Assembly: GCF_900215375.1 (NCBI RefSeq)
Contig: NZ_OBEF01000004.1
Span: 186,001-250,000, forward strand
DNA length: 64,000 nucleotides
Origin: Enterobacter sp. CC120223-11
Lineage (GTDB): Bacteria > Pseudomonadota > Gammaproteobacteria > Enterobacterales > Enterobacteriaceae
Direction of reading: 5' to 3'
The position numbers and the translations under genes were made by a program. The notes below the pieces were generated by a model. That model saw only the letters and a list, made by a program, of their open reading frames with translations, had not been told where the DNA came from and did not search any database. Below, piece by piece: positions 9,486 through 21,085 of this stretch (position 1 is its first letter; each line of letters opens with the position of its first letter).

Positions 9486-10898
9486 TTAAGGCGCCGGGTT
9501 CACCAGCATCTGTCCGACGGAGCCGCGATCCGCCATTTCCAGCGTCTGGCTGGAGAACTGGAACGGGAAGTGCGGCCACGACGGCTGACCGTAGTACACC
9601 AGTAGCTCAACCTGACCATCGATCCACACTGTGTCCTTCCAGCCCCGGTCTTCCGGGAACGGCATCGCGCCGTTGACGTTGCGGATCTGGAACATCACGC
9701 CCTCAATGTGGAACGACTGCGGGCTGTCGGCGCGAAGCGTCCAGCGCTCCCAGCTGCCCTGCTGTGCCGTGACATCAATACGCTGTGGGTCCCAAAGCTG
9801 ACCATTAATGCCCGGGTCGTCGCCGAGGGTAAAATCGCGGCTGCGAATCGGCGTACCGGTCAGGATCTCCTCCGGCAGCAGGCGCATCGGCAGGCTGTCA
9901 GTCACCAGCGGCAGCAGCCCGGTCGGACGCAGCGTCAGCACCAGGGTCGAAATCAGAATGCTCGACGGCTCGAAGAAGCCGCGAATGCGGTCGACGATGC
10001 TCGCCGCTTCGCCGCAGGTGATCGACACTTCGTCGCCGTTGGTCATATCAACCAGAATTTCACGGCGCTCGCCCGGGGCCAGAGAAAGCTGCTTGACGGA
10101 CACCGGCGCAGGCAGGAAGCCCTGATCGCCGGAAATCACGTGCAGCGCACGCCCGTCGCTCATTTGCAGCTGATAGCGGCGGGAGTTGGACGCGTTCAGC
10201 AGGCGCAGGCGCACCCAGCCGCGGGAAACTTCGACATAGGGACTTTGCGCGCCGTTGACCATCAGCGTGTCGCCGACGAAGCCGCCGCTGCCCGGCTCGC
10301 TGTACTCCGGCGTGCCGAAGTTATCGAGGCGCTTGTCCTGAATGATCACCGGGAAGTCGTCCACGCCGTAGTGATTCGGGATAGGTAAGGACTTACTCAC
10401 TTCGTCTTCCACCAGCCACATGCCCGCGAGGCCATTGTAAACCTGCTGCGCCATATGGTTTGGCGTGTTCGCCTGATACCAAAGCGTGGCGGCGCTCTGG
10501 CGAATTGGCAGCACCGGCGCCCAGTCGGCGTTCGGCGACATCATGCGCGCCGCGCCGCCAATCAGCGGGCCCGGCACCTGCAGACCACGCACGGTCATCG
10601 CCACGTTTTCCGTCAGGCGGTTGCTGTAAATCAGCTTCACGTCATCACCGCTCCAGACGCGGATCGTCGGCCCGAGATAGCGCCCGTTCACGCCCCACAC
10701 CGGCGCGCGCGTGCCCTGGGTGAATGACCAGTGCGCACGCTGAAGGGTTAAAAACAGGGGCTGTCCACGGCGGGATTCGAGCAGCGGCGGGATCGGCAGG
10801 GCGGGCTGTTGCCCGGCCGCATTTGCCCTCAGCGGCACGGAGCCTGCACAAAGCGCAATTCCGGATGCCTGAATAAACTGACGCCGACTGAGTGACAT
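9486..10898 (-). CDS. ftsP: Cell division protein FtsP (SufI)
   Basis: FtsP is a periplasmic protein with a multicopper-oxidase fold that protects or stabilises the divisome under stress. It begins with a twin-arginine signal (SRRQFIQ at residues 4-10) and reaches the periplasm folded. The start at 10898 gives 470 residues, as in E. coli, and has a GGAG ribosome site; an upstream in-frame ATG would put 18 extra residues before the signal and is unlikely. Three cupredoxin domains follow, without a full set of copper ligands. The gene follows plsC on the same strand. Confidence 0.95.
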   Translation of the reverse strand: MSLSRRQFIQASGIALCAGSVPLRANAAGQQPALPIPPLLESRRGQPLFLTLQRAHWSFTQGTRAPVWGVNGRYLGPTIRVWSGDDVKLIYSNRLTENVAMTVRGLQVPGPLIGGAARMMSPNADWAPVLPIRQSAATLWYQANTPNHMAQQVYNGLAGMWLVEDEVSKSLPIPNHYGVDDFPVIIQDKRLDNFGTPEYSEPGSGGFVGDTLMVNGAQSPYVEVSRGWVRLRLLNASNSRRYQLQMSDGRALHVISGDQGFLPAPVSVKQLSLAPGERREILVDMTNGDEVSITCGEAASIVDRIRGFFEPSSILISTLVLTLRPTGLLPLVTDSLPMRLLPEEILTGTPIRSRDFTLGDDPGINGQLWDPQRIDVTAQQGSWERWTLRADSPQSFHIEGVMFQIRNVNGAMPFPEDRGWKDTVWIDGQVELLVYYGQPSWPHFPFQFSSQTLEMADRGSVGQMLVNPAP

Positions 10899-10985
10899 AT
10901 AAACTCCATGAAACAAACTGCTAAACAGAGGGAAACCGTTCCCAAACAGCATGGCAGGCCACCTGATGGCAGCCTGAAAACACGC

Positions 10986-11726
10986 TTACTTTTTCTTATT
11001 TGCCGCTTCGCGCTCGGCCACTTCCAGATCCAGTTCGGCGATTTTGGCCTGCATGATTTCACGGCAGTGTGTCGCCAGGTCACGCACCTGATCTTTGCCC
11101 CAGGCGCTGGTATCAATCGGCGGCAGCATTTCGACAATCACCAGCCCGTTATTAAAGCGGTTGAGGTTAATCTTGTTCGACGTGTTGGACACGCACACCG
11201 GCACAATCGGCACGCCCGCGGCAATGGCGGCGTGGAATGCGCCGGTTTTAAACGGCAGCAGGCCGCGGCCGCGGCTGCGGGTGCCTTCCGGGAACATCCA
11301 GAAGGAGATTTTGCGCTTATTGAAGGCATTCACCACTTCAGCAATGGTGCCGTGCGCTTTGGCGCGGTTGTTACGATCGATAAGCAGGTTGCCGGTCAGC
11401 CAGTAAAGTTGGCCGAAAAACGGGATCCATAGCAGGCTTTTCTTACCCACGGTGACCGTCGGCGGCAGGACAATATTGGCGGCCGTTACCATATCGTAAT
11501 TGTTCTGATGGTTACCGATATAGATGGCGTTACCGAAGTTTTCATAGCCTTCCGGCAGGCGTTTTTCGACTTTCAGCCCAAAGACCGGCGCCAGTCGACC
11601 GAACATGTGGCCAAAGGTGGCGACGTGTTTAGGATTACGTGGGCTGAACAGACAATAAATGCAGCCAAATATGCACACCAGGATGCAGTAAATGACAACG
11701 ATAATTGCGCGAAAAATCAATAGCAT
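10986..11726 (-). CDS. plsC: 1-acyl-sn-glycerol-3-phosphate acyltransferase PlsC
   Basis: PlsC adds the second fatty acid to lysophosphatidic acid, making phosphatidic acid at the inner membrane. The 246-residue protein has an N-terminal membrane helix, the catalytic HX4D motif (NHQNNYD, near residue 73) and the acceptor-binding motif FPEGTRS near residue 147. The C-terminus is basic, as usual. The ATG at 11726 has a GAGGTAG ribosome site. It lies between parC and ftsP, all on the minus strand. Confidence 0.97.
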   Translation of the reverse strand: MLLIFRAIIVVIYCILVCIFGCIYCLFSPRNPKHVATFGHMFGRLAPVFGLKVEKRLPEGYENFGNAIYIGNHQNNYDMVTAANIVLPPTVTVGKKSLLWIPFFGQLYWLTGNLLIDRNNRAKAHGTIAEVVNAFNKRKISFWMFPEGTRSRGRGLLPFKTGAFHAAIAAGVPIVPVCVSNTSNKINLNRFNNGLVIVEMLPPIDTSAWGKDQVRDLATHCREIMQAKIAELDLEVAEREAANKKK

Positions 11727-11851
11727 AGCTACCTCTGAAATCCTGCCCGCTTAGAGTTATATATCGGCCAGGGGATGTGACTTGCAGACCCTTAAGAAGG
11801 TATTGTTAATCGCAACGCACGAATTAACAACGGTTTGCCGCAAATTTTAAG

Positions 11852-11873
11852 GCCCCTTCCGGAGAGAAGGGGC
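11852..11873 (-). terminator. Hairpin after parC
   Basis: GCCCCTTC and GAAGGGGC pair around a 6-base loop, 8 bases after the parC stop. The bases behind the stem on the minus strand (CTTAAAATTTG) are AT-rich but not a clean T run. Confidence 0.55.
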
Positions 11874-11880
11874 TTCGGGA

Positions 11881-14145
11881 TCACTCTTCGCTGTCGCCTG
11901 CGCTTGTGGCCGGGCGTAACGGAGAATCAATGTCAATCTTGTCGATTTTCTGCAAACCGCGCATCAGCGTGCCGCGACGACCGCGCTCGCCGGTGACTTT
12001 TTGCAGCTCTTCCGGACGCAGCTTGATCTTACGTTTGCCAACGTGAATGGTCAGCGTGCTCTGCGGCGGCAGGATATAGAGGTGCGCGAGGCCATCTGCG
12101 CCCTTCGCTGCATCGGCGGAAGGAATGCCGATTATCTTGTTGCCCTTACCTTTCGACAGCTGCGGCAGGTCGCTCAGCGGGAACATCAGCATGCGGCCCG
12201 CCTGGGTGATGGCAAGCAGCATATCGGACTCGTCTTCAATCACCAGAGGCGGCATCACCTGCGCATTTTCCGGCAGGGTGATGAGCGCTTTACCGGCGCG
12301 GTTACGCGCCACTAAATCGTTGAAGGTACAGACGAAACCGTAACCCGCATCGGAGGCCATCAGCAGTTTGCGATCGTCATTTTCCATCAGCATATGTTCG
12401 ACTGTGGCACCCGGCGGCAGCGTCAGTTTGCCCGTAAGCGGTTCGCCCTGCCCGCGCGCCGACGGCAGCGTGATCGGGTCGATGGCGTAGCTGCGGCCCG
12501 TGGTGTCGACAAACACCACCGGCTGGTTGCTCTTGCCCTTCGCCGAGGCTTTCCAGCTGTCGCCCGCTTTGTAGCTCAGGCCTTTGGCGTCGATGTCGTG
12601 GCCTTTGGCGCTGCGCACCCAGCCCATCTGCGACAGCACAATGGTCACCGGCTCAGACGGCAGCATGTCGTGCTCGTTCATCGCCTTCGCTTCTTCGCGC
12701 TCGCGCAGCGGAGAGCGGCGATCGTCGCCAAACGCCTCGGCGTCGGCCTGCAGCTCTTTCTTCAGCAGGTTGCTCATTTTGCGATCGGAGGCGAGGATCG
12801 CCTGAATCTGATCGCGCTCTTTTTCCAGATCGCTCTGCTCGCCGCGAATCTTCACCTCTTCCAGTTTGGCGAGGTGGCGTAATTTCAGCTCGAGGATCGC
12901 TTCGGCCTGGGTTTCGCTGATGCCAAAACGCGACATCAGCGCCGGTTTCGGCTCGTCCTCAGTACGAATGATCTCAATCACTTCGTCGATGTTGAGGAAC
13001 GCCACCAGCAAACCTTCGAGGATATGCAGGCGCTTGAGCACTTTTTCCAGGCGGTAGTTCAGGCGACGGCTGACGGTGTCGCGACGGAACGCCAGCCACT
13101 CGGTGAGGATCTCCAGCAGGTTTTTCACCTGCGGACGGTTATCCAGGCCGATCATGTTCAGGTTGATGCGGTAGCTTTTTTCCAGATCGGTAGTGGCGAA
13201 CAGGTGATTCATCACCTGATCCATGTCCACTCGGTTGGAGCGCGGCACAATCACCAGACGGGTCGGGTTTTCGTGATCCGATTCATCACGCAGATCGTCC
13301 ACCATCGGCAGCTTTTTATTGCGCATCTGGCTGGCGATTTGCTCCAGCACGCGCGCGCCGGACACCTGATGTGGCAGCGCGGTGATCACCACGGCACCGT
13401 CTTCTTTCTTCCACACCGCACGCATACGCACGGAGCCACGGCCGCTCTGATAAATTTTACGGATATCGGCGCGGGAAGTGATAATTTCGGCTTCGGTCGG
13501 GTAATCCGGCCCCTGCACGATGTCGAGCAGTTCGTCGAGAGTGGTTTTTGGCTTTTCAATCAGGGTGATAGCCGCCTGAGCCACTTCGCGCACGTTGTGC
13601 GGCGGAATGTCCGTTGCCATGCCCACGGCGATGCCGGTGGTGCCGTTCAGCAGAATGTTCGGCAGACGCGCCGGCAGCATGCGCGGCTCCTGCATGGTGC
13701 CATCGAAGTTCGGCAGCCAGTCCACGGTGCCCTGGCCGAGTTCGCCCAGCAGCACTTCGGCATATTTCGACAGGCGCGATTCGGTGTAACGCATTGCGGC
13801 GAAGGATTTCGGATCGTCCGGCGCACCCCAGTTCCCCTGGCCGTCGACCAGCGGGTAACGATAGGAGAACGGCTGCGCCATCAGCACCATCGCTTCATAG
13901 CAGGCGCTGTCTCCGTGCGGGTGGTATTTACCCAGCACGTCACCAACGGTACGGGCGGACTTCTTGAATTTGGCGCTGGCGCTCAGCCCCAGTTCGGACA
14001 TTGCATAGACAATGCGGCGCTGAACTGGCTTCAGGCCGTCGCCGATAAACGGCAAGGCGCGGTCCATGATGACGTACATGGAGTAGTCAAGGTACGCCTT
14101 TTCCGTAAACTCATGTAGCGCAAGGCGCTCTGCCATATCGCTCAT
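11881..14145 (-). CDS. parC: DNA topoisomerase IV subunit A ParC
   Basis: ParC is the DNA-cutting and rejoining subunit of topoisomerase IV, which separates daughter chromosomes. The start at 14145 ([10 protein letters not shown]) has a GAGGAA ribosome site and gives 754 residues, against 752 in E. coli. The winged-helix region holds the active tyrosine near residue 120 (AMRYTES). The quinolone-resistance segment reads [12 protein letters not shown], so Ser80 and Glu84 are the sensitive forms. The C-terminal half is a beta-pinwheel with repeated basic motifs. The partner gene parE lies about 5 kb away. Confidence 0.97.
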   Translation of the reverse strand: MSDMAERLALHEFTEKAYLDYSMYVIMDRALPFIGDGLKPVQRRIVYAMSELGLSASAKFKKSARTVGDVLGKYHPHGDSACYEAMVLMAQPFSYRYPLVDGQGNWGAPDDPKSFAAMRYTESRLSKYAEVLLGELGQGTVDWLPNFDGTMQEPRMLPARLPNILLNGTTGIAVGMATDIPPHNVREVAQAAITLIEKPKTTLDELLDIVQGPDYPTEAEIITSRADIRKIYQSGRGSVRMRAVWKKEDGAVVITALPHQVSGARVLEQIASQMRNKKLPMVDDLRDESDHENPTRLVIVPRSNRVDMDQVMNHLFATTDLEKSYRINLNMIGLDNRPQVKNLLEILTEWLAFRRDTVSRRLNYRLEKVLKRLHILEGLLVAFLNIDEVIEIIRTEDEPKPALMSRFGISETQAEAILELKLRHLAKLEEVKIRGEQSDLEKERDQIQAILASDRKMSNLLKKELQADAEAFGDDRRSPLREREEAKAMNEHDMLPSEPVTIVLSQMGWVRSAKGHDIDAKGLSYKAGDSWKASAKGKSNQPVVFVDTTGRSYAIDPITLPSARGQGEPLTGKLTLPPGATVEHMLMENDDRKLLMASDAGYGFVCTFNDLVARNRAGKALITLPENAQVMPPLVIEDESDMLLAITQAGRMLMFPLSDLPQLSKGKGNKIIGIPSADAAKGADGLAHLYILPPQSTLTIHVGKRKIKLRPEELQKVTGERGRRGTLMRGLQKIDKIDIDSPLRPATSAGDSEE

Positions 14146-14245
14146 TAACTGTGATTCCTCAACGAATTCGCCCGGCCATGCAGGGGGCAATATTGCCGCA
14201 GATAGTACCTTATCTGTCGCGCTGAGTCACAGGAGATAAGCAGTT

Positions 14246-14276
14246 TTGCCGCCGCAGCCTGACGCCACGGCGGCAA
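14246..14276. repeat. Inverted repeat just after ygiV
   Basis: TTGCCGCCG and CGGCGGCAA are perfect arms around a 13-base loop, 5 bases after the ygiV stop (minus strand). Without a T run behind it, it may protect the 3' end or terminate only weakly. Confidence 0.45.
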
Positions 14277-14281
14277 GGTCG

Positions 14282-15148
14282 TCACACAAGCGGCAAATAG
14301 ATATCCGTTTGCAGTTCGTGCTCAGGCACATCATTAACGAAGTTGTAATACTGGAAGAACAGCGGCGCATCGCGCAGGGTTTCGCCGCTGTCGGGCAGCC
14401 AGTCGCGGAACATCGCGGTGACGGTTTGCGAGATGTTGTCCAGCGAGCCGCGATGACGGCATACGGCATAGCGCCCGCCTTCGATTTCCCCGTTGATCAC
14501 GCCAAATTCGTTGTCCGGAATAGCTTCAGAAACGCTGCCGCAGATATCACAACGGAACGCTTCCGGCGGCACGGCGGCAGGATCGTCCCAGGCGACACAG
14601 AAGGTCTGACTCTGATAGACCGGCGACAGCCCGCTGCTTTTTCGCCAGGCGATAAACTGTCCTACGCTGACGTAGACCAGCTCCGGGCTGCCGCGATGTT
14701 GCAGCATCGCCACATTCGTTTGGGGGAAATCGATGATTGAAACGTCCATCGTTTGTTGCTCCTGTGAGGCCATTTTCGGGACGCGCTGGTGCCAGTCGAG
14801 CCAGTCCGGGGAGAGCCTGAACTGACGCGGACTTTTGCCAAACGCGGTTTTGAAGGCGCGGCTGAACGACTCCGGGTTCTGAAACCCGGCATCGAGAGCG
14901 ATATCGATAATTTTATCCTGCGGGTTAAACGCCAGCCGCCATGAGGCGTGACGCATGCGCAGCCACTGAATGTAGCGATACAGCGGCAGGCCGCTGAAAG
15001 CCGCAAACTGACGGTGAAAATGGTAAGGCGAACAGCAGGCCATGCTGCTGAGATTGTCCAGCGTCAGCGGTTCATCCAGATGGCGGGCAATATATTCGCA
15101 CACGGCGGAAAACCGTTGGCGATACGCCGCAGAGTGTTTGTCGTTCAT
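14282..15148 (-). CDS. ygiV: AraC-type regulator with GyrI-like effector domain (YgiV, full-length form)
   Basis: The protein has 288 residues: an AraC/XylS DNA-binding domain (about residues 8-110, with LSSMACCSPYHFHRQF and PESFSRAFKTAFGKSP) joined to a GyrI-like small-molecule domain (about 135-288). The second part is clearly the E. coli YgiV protein (SVSEAIPDN, GGRYAVCRH), but E. coli YgiV is only about 160 residues and lacks the DNA-binding half. Family members with this layout sense drugs or other small hydrophobic molecules; the target here is unknown. It sits between parC and ygiW. Confidence 0.88.
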   Translation of the reverse strand: MNDKHSAAYRQRFSAVCEYIARHLDEPLTLDNLSSMACCSPYHFHRQFAAFSGLPLYRYIQWLRMRHASWRLAFNPQDKIIDIALDAGFQNPESFSRAFKTAFGKSPRQFRLSPDWLDWHQRVPKMASQEQQTMDVSIIDFPQTNVAMLQHRGSPELVYVSVGQFIAWRKSSGLSPVYQSQTFCVAWDDPAAVPPEAFRCDICGSVSEAIPDNEFGVINGEIEGGRYAVCRHRGSLDNISQTVTAMFRDWLPDSGETLRDAPLFFQYYNFVNDVPEHELQTDIYLPLV

Positions 15149-15263
15149 CGCATCCTCCTGATGGCCTACTTTGCCGAAGCGGCCCAGGATATTCCTGACC
15201 GATCTTGCGCAAGTGTATCAGAGGTGCAAACAGCGCCGCCGTCGGAGCAGCGGCACGGAGAGA

Positions 15264-15665
15264 TTATTTGCTGACTTTATTGATTTGCTTCACGTCGATT
15301 TCCACCGAGTTCCAGTCTTTATCGACTTCACCCTGAATTTCCACCACGTCGTTTGGCGTGATGGTGACGCCGTTCCAGCGCTTGTGGCTGATGTCCACGT
15401 TCACGGTGCCACTCGAATCCTTGAAGGTGTAAGTGTCGTCAGACAGGCGCTCGACGATATTACCGCGCAGCGTGACCCAGGCGTCATCGCGCATCGATTT
15501 TGCTTTCTCAACGGTGGTGACGGTGCCGTTCGGGCCGACAAATCCGCCGTTCTGGCTGCTGGTTGCGGAGGAGCCCGGTCCGCTGAACCCGCCCTGAGTA
15601 TTGGCGGCAAACACAGGGGCTGACATCAGGGCCACAATGGCCGCAATCGCTAAGTTTTTTTTCAT
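15264..15665 (-). CDS. ygiW: Periplasmic OB-fold protein YgiW (VisP family)
   Basis: YgiW is a small periplasmic stress protein of the BOF/YgiW family. Its Salmonella form, VisP, binds peptidoglycan sugars and affects lipid A modification. The 133 residues begin with a signal peptide ending near AFA-A and continue with the conserved OB-fold (WVTLRGNIVER, VDISHKRWNG, GEVDKDWNSVEIDV). Of two nearby ATGs, the one at 15665 is better spaced from the GGGAG ribosome site. It is divergent from qseBC, which is also its usual partner in regulation. Confidence 0.93.
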   Translation of the reverse strand: MKKNLAIAAIVALMSAPVFAANTQGGFSGPGSSATSSQNGGFVGPNGTVTTVEKAKSMRDDAWVTLRGNIVERLSDDTYTFKDSSGTVNVDISHKRWNGVTITPNDVVEIQGEVDKDWNSVEIDVKQINKVSK

Positions 15666-15715
15666 GGTCATTTCTCCCTTTGAGTAGACTCTGTTGCCCA
15701 TTAAACAGGTCAATA

Positions 15716-15732
15716 CTTAACAAGTTCTTAAG
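15716..15732 (+). promoter_or_regulatory. PmrA/QseB-type direct-repeat box between ygiW and qseB
   Basis: CTTAAC-AAGTT-CTTAAG contains two half-sites of the YTTAAK type, 11 bp apart, matching at 5 and 6 of 6 positions. PmrA (BasR) and its relative QseB bind this pattern. The site lies between divergent ygiW and qseB, so it may control both. Confidence 0.6.
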
Positions 15733-15816
15733 GTGAAAAAAGAAAATTAAATGCTGTACAGCGCCTGCGCGCGCGGGTTTACTGGCCCTCAGAATCGGGC
15801 AAACGAGGGGGAAAGG

Positions 15817-16491
15817 ATGCGTATTTTACTGGTGGAAGACGACAAGCTTATTGGCGACGGGCTGAAGGCCGGGCTCGTCAAAATGGGCTTTACCCTTGAC
15901 TGGTTTACCCGTGGCGAAGAAGGCAAAGCGGCACTTTACACCGCGCCTTACGACGCGGTTATCCTCGACCTCACGCTGCCGGGCATGGACGGCCTGGAGA
16001 TCCTGCGCGAATGGCGTTCTCAGGGGCGCAAAGAGCCGGTGCTGATCCTCACCGCACGCGACGCGCTCGCCCAACGCGTGGAAGGCCTGCGCGCCGGGGC
16101 CGACGACTATCTCTGTAAACCCTTCGCGCTGATTGAAGTGGCCGCCCGTCTTGAGGCACTGATTCGCCGCGTGCACGGCCAGGCGAGCAACGCGCTGCAC
16201 CACGGCCCGCTGACGCTAAACCCGGACAGTCTCACCGCCACCCTGAACGATGAGCCCCTGACGCTCAAACCCAAAGAGTTTGCCCTGCTCGAACTGCTGA
16301 TGCGCAACGCCGGACGCGTACTGCCGCGCAAACTTATCGAAGAAAAGCTCTACAACTGGGATGACGACGTCTCAAGCAACGCCGTTGAGGTTCACGTCCA
16401 TCACCTGCGCCGCAAGCTCGGCAGCCACTTTATCCGCACGGTGCACGGGATCGGCTACACCCTCGGCTCACAAAACGCGGAGGACAAATGA
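15817..16491 (+). CDS. qseB: Response regulator QseB
   Basis: QseB is the OmpR-family partner of the sensor kinase QseC, affecting motility genes and cross-talking with PmrAB. The receiver domain (residues 1-115) has the acidic pair LLVEDD, the phosphorylated Asp in VILDLTLPG near residue 51 and the lysine in LCKPF. A winged-helix domain follows. The ATG at 15817 has a strong ribosome site (GGGGGAAAGG) and gives 224 residues; an earlier in-frame ATG adds 22 residues outside the family. Its stop overlaps the qseC start. Confidence 0.95.
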   Translation: MRILLVEDDKLIGDGLKAGLVKMGFTLDWFTRGEEGKAALYTAPYDAVILDLTLPGMDGLEILREWRSQGRKEPVLILTARDALAQRVEGLRAGADDYLCKPFALIEVAARLEALIRRVHGQASNALHHGPLTLNPDSLTATLNDEPLTLKPKEFALLELLMRNAGRVLPRKLIEEKLYNWDDDVSSNAVEVHVHHLRRKLGSHFIRTVHGIGYTLGSQNAEDK

Positions 16492-17837
16492 AGCGCCTTC
16501 GTCATATGAGCCTTCGCCTGCGCCTGACGCTGCTGTTTATTGTGCTGACGCTGGTGGCCTGGAGCTGCGCCAGTTTTATCGCCTGGCAGCAGACCACCCA
16601 TAAGCTCGACAAGCTGTTCGATACGCAACAGATGCTGTTCGCCAAACGCCTGAGCGTAATGGACTTCAACGAACTGCATGTCGCGAGCCCCGCACTGCGC
16701 ACCAAAAAGAAGATTAAGCACGGTCATCTCGATGACGATGCGCTGGCCTTCGCTATTTTCACCACCGACGGGCGAATGGTGCTGAACGACGGCGACAACG
16801 GGCGCGATATCCCCTATCACTACCGCCGGGAAGGGTTCGACGATGGCCGAATCAATAACGACAACGACGAGTGGCGCTTTCTGTGGATAACCACCGCCGA
16901 TGAAAAATATCGCATCGTCGTCGGCCAGGAGTGGGATTACCGCCAGGAGATGGCGCTGGACATTGTGACCTCACAGCTGACGCCGTGGCTGGTCGCCCTG
17001 CCCCTGATGGTGCTGCTCCTCATTCTGCTGCTGAGCCGCGAGCTTGCCCCGCTGAAAAAACTTGCCCGTACGTTGCAGCACCGCACGCCGGGTTCAGATG
17101 AGCCACTCAGCACCGTCGGGGTGCCAGGCGAGGTGCGCCCGCTGGTGGTCGCGCTGAATCAGCTGTTTGCCCGCTCCCATGAAATGATGATGCGAGAGCG
17201 CCGCTTTACCTCCGACGCCGCCCACGAGCTGCGCAGCCCGCTGACCGCGCTGAAAGTGCAGACGGAAGTCGCTCAGCTTTCGATGGACGATTCGCAAAGT
17301 CTTGAGAAAGCGCTGTCGCAGCTGCATTTTGGCATCGACCGGGCGTCGCGCCTGGTGGAGCAGCTCCTGACGCTGTCGCGCCTCGATTCGCTGGCGCAGC
17401 TCGACGACGTGGAGACGCTGTCGATTGCCGATCTTTTGCAATCCTCGGTGATGGATATTTACCACGCGGCACAGCAGGCGGGCATTGAAGTCCGTCTGCA
17501 TCTCGACGCGCAGGAAGTCCGACGCAAAGGCCAGGCGTTGCTGCTGAGCCTGCTGGTGCGTAACCTGCTGGACAACGCCGTACGCTACAGCCCGCGCGGC
17601 AGTACGGTGGACGTGACGCTGGATCCGCGCGGCTTCACCGTTCGCGACAATGGCCCCGGCATCAGTGCCGAAGCCCTCGCCCGCATTGGCGAGCGCTTCT
17701 ATCGCCCGCCCGGACAGGATGAACCGGGCAGCGGCCTGGGTTTGTCGATCGTGCAGCGTATCGCGGCCCTGCATCAGATGAGCGTCGTTTTCAGCAACGC
17801 ACCGCAGGGTGGGTTTACGGCGCGCGTTAACATCTAG
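16488..17837 (+). CDS. qseC: Sensor histidine kinase QseC
   Basis: QseC is an inner-membrane sensor kinase reported to respond to autoinducer-3, adrenaline and noradrenaline, and it phosphorylates and dephosphorylates QseB. The 449 residues equal the E. coli length. Two membrane segments (about 12-32 and 163-183) flank a periplasmic sensor domain. The phospho-accepting His lies in [15 protein letters not shown], then come the N box ([12 protein letters not shown]), G1 (RDNGPGIS) and G2 (GSGLGLSIV). The start codon overlaps the qseB stop by 4 bases (ATGA), so translation is coupled. Confidence 0.96.
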   Translation: MKRLRHMSLRLRLTLLFIVLTLVAWSCASFIAWQQTTHKLDKLFDTQQMLFAKRLSVMDFNELHVASPALRTKKKIKHGHLDDDALAFAIFTTDGRMVLNDGDNGRDIPYHYRREGFDDGRINNDNDEWRFLWITTADEKYRIVVGQEWDYRQEMALDIVTSQLTPWLVALPLMVLLLILLLSRELAPLKKLARTLQHRTPGSDEPLSTVGVPGEVRPLVVALNQLFARSHEMMMRERRFTSDAAHELRSPLTALKVQTEVAQLSMDDSQSLEKALSQLHFGIDRASRLVEQLLTLSRLDSLAQLDDVETLSIADLLQSSVMDIYHAAQQAGIEVRLHLDAQEVRRKGQALLLSLLVRNLLDNAVRYSPRGSTVDVTLDPRGFTVRDNGPGISAEALARIGERFYRPPGQDEPGSGLGLSIVQRIAALHQMSVVFSNAPQGGFTARVNI

Positions 17838-17865
17838 TGTGATTATTGCTCTGGCAGCAAAAGAC

Positions 17866-17911
17866 TTTGCACATTTTGCGAATTTCTTCGCTTCGGCCTC
17901 AGGGTTACAAT
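17866..17911 (+). promoter_or_regulatory. Mar/Sox/Rob-type promoter of mdaB
   Basis: TTTGCACATTTTGCGAATT (17866-17884) matches most defined positions of the marbox pattern AYnGCACnnWnnRYYAAAY. It is followed 21 bases later by a TACAAT -10 element at 17906-17911. The box overlaps the place of the -35 element, as in MarA/SoxS/Rob class II promoters, and mdaB belongs to that regulon in E. coli. Confidence 0.6.
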
Positions 17912-17942
17912 AAGGGCAAACTTCATTCTCTGAGGCATCTCA

Positions 17943-18524
17943 ATGAGCAATATCCTGATTATCAACGGCGGTAAGAAATTTGGTCACTCCAACGGCCAGT
18001 TGAATGACACCCTGACCGAGGTCGCGGACGGTTTCCTGCGCGACGCCGGGCATGATGTCCGCGTTGTGCGCGCCGACGGCGATTACGACGTGAAAGCTGA
18101 AGTGCAGAACTTCCTTTGGGCTGATGCCGTTATCTGGCAGATGCCGGGCTGGTGGATGGGCGCGCCGTGGACCGTAAAAAAATACATCGACGACGTGTTC
18201 ACCGAAGGCCACGGTTCACTCTATGCCAGCGATGGCCGCACCCGCTCTGACGCCAGCAAAAAATATGGCTCCGGCGGCCTGATTCAGGGCAAGAAATACA
18301 TGCTTTCCCTGACCTGGAATGCGCCTATGGAAGCGTTCACCGAAGAAGACCAGTTCTTCCACGGCGTGGGCGTGGACGGTGTCTACCTGCCGTTCCACAA
18401 GGCCAACCAGTTCCTCGGCATGGAAGCGCTGCCGACCTTTATCGCCAATGACGTTATCAAAATGCCTGACGTGCCGCGCTATATCGCAGAATATCGCAAG
18501 CATCTTGGCGAAATTTTTGGTTAA
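17943..18524 (+). CDS. mdaB: NADPH:quinone oxidoreductase MdaB
   Basis: MdaB is a flavodoxin-fold, FAD-dependent enzyme that reduces quinones by two electrons with NADPH, avoiding semiquinone radicals. The 193 residues match the E. coli protein in length. Visible family segments include the start NILIINGGKKFGHSNGQLND, the aromatic stretch QMPGWWMGAPW near residue 62, and LSLTWNAPMEAF near residue 122. A GAGG ribosome site precedes the ATG. The gene is paired with ygiN, whose product acts on the quinol. Confidence 0.96.
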   Translation: MSNILIINGGKKFGHSNGQLNDTLTEVADGFLRDAGHDVRVVRADGDYDVKAEVQNFLWADAVIWQMPGWWMGAPWTVKKYIDDVFTEGHGSLYASDGRTRSDASKKYGSGGLIQGKKYMLSLTWNAPMEAFTEEDQFFHGVGVDGVYLPFHKANQFLGMEALPTFIANDVIKMPDVPRYIAEYRKHLGEIFG

Positions 18525-18557
18525 CTGAAGGCCTGCATAGAAAGGAGTGCGTTTATC

Positions 18558-18872
18558 ATGTTAACTGTTATTGCTGAGATCCGTACCCGTCCTGGCCAGC
18601 ATCACCGTCAGGCCGTACTGGATCAGTTCGCGAAAATTATTCCAACCGTGCTGAAGGAAGAAGGCTGCCACGGCTATGCGCCAATGGTCGATCATGCCGC
18701 AGGCGTGAGCTTCCAGGCGACCGCACCAGACTCCATCATCATGGTTGAACTGTGGGAAACCGTTGCCCATTTAGAAGCCCACCTGCAAACCGCGCACATG
18801 AAGGCGTGGGGCGAAGCGGTCAAAGGCGACGTGCTGGAAAGCCATATCCGTATTCTGGAACCGGCACAGTAA
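18558..18872 (+). CDS. ygiN: Quinol monooxygenase YgiN
   Basis: YgiN is a small ABM-domain (dimeric alpha-beta barrel) monooxygenase. With MdaB it is proposed to run a quinone redox cycle, turning menadiol back into menadione. The 104 residues show the antibiotic-biosynthesis monooxygenase pattern TVIAEIRTRPGQHHRQAVLD at the start and MVELWETVAHLEAHL near residue 64. It lies 33 bases after mdaB and has its own AAGGAG ribosome site, so the two are probably one operon. Confidence 0.95.
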   Translation: MLTVIAEIRTRPGQHHRQAVLDQFAKIIPTVLKEEGCHGYAPMVDHAAGVSFQATAPDSIIMVELWETVAHLEAHLQTAHMKAWGEAVKGDVLESHIRILEPAQ

Positions 18873-18892
18873 TACTCCCGCTGTCAGAATCT

Positions 18893-18925
18893 AGCCTGGT
18901 TGCCAATACGCGCCGGGCTTTTTTA
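18893..18925 (+). terminator. Terminator of mdaB-ygiN
   Basis: AGCCTGG and CCGGGCT form a 7-bp stem with a 13-base loop, followed by a run of six T. It lies 20 bases after the ygiN stop. Confidence 0.75.
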
Positions 18926-18941
18926 TTTCTATTACCATCGC

Positions 18942-18962
18942 AGCGGTTATTTCTGAACCGCT
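18942..18962. repeat. Second hairpin in the ygiN-parE gap
   Basis: AGCGGTT and AACCGCT enclose a 7-base loop and are followed by TATTTTA. It may back up the ygiN terminator. The remaining bases to 19120 show no gene or clear site. Confidence 0.4.
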
Positions 18963-19122
18963 TATTTTACGCTTCACCGCCGAGTATTATTTTTCATTAA
19001 GCTCCTTGCCTTAGCCCTCACCCCTTTTTCATAACAAAAAGTAAAGCCGCGTAGCTGAATGAAGACACGGCTAAATAACGAAAGCGTATTCGTCATTGAC
19101 GGAGGCTTATCAGACAGAAAAA

Positions 19123-19141
19123 AACCGGCGAATCGCCGGTT
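19123..19141. terminator. Terminator of parE (bidirectional)
   Basis: AACCGGCGA and TCGCCGGTT form a near-perfect stem with A-rich sequence to the left and T-rich sequence to the right. The parE stop on the minus strand is 22 bases away. Confidence 0.85.
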
Positions 19142-19162
19142 TTTTCTTTGTGAGCGCGCGAA

Positions 19163-21085
<1,923 letters not shown>

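Noticed and set aside
13024-14118. Open frame of 364 codons antisense to parC
   Set aside because: The composition is Gln/His/Arg-heavy, it has no start signal, and parC on the other strand is certain.
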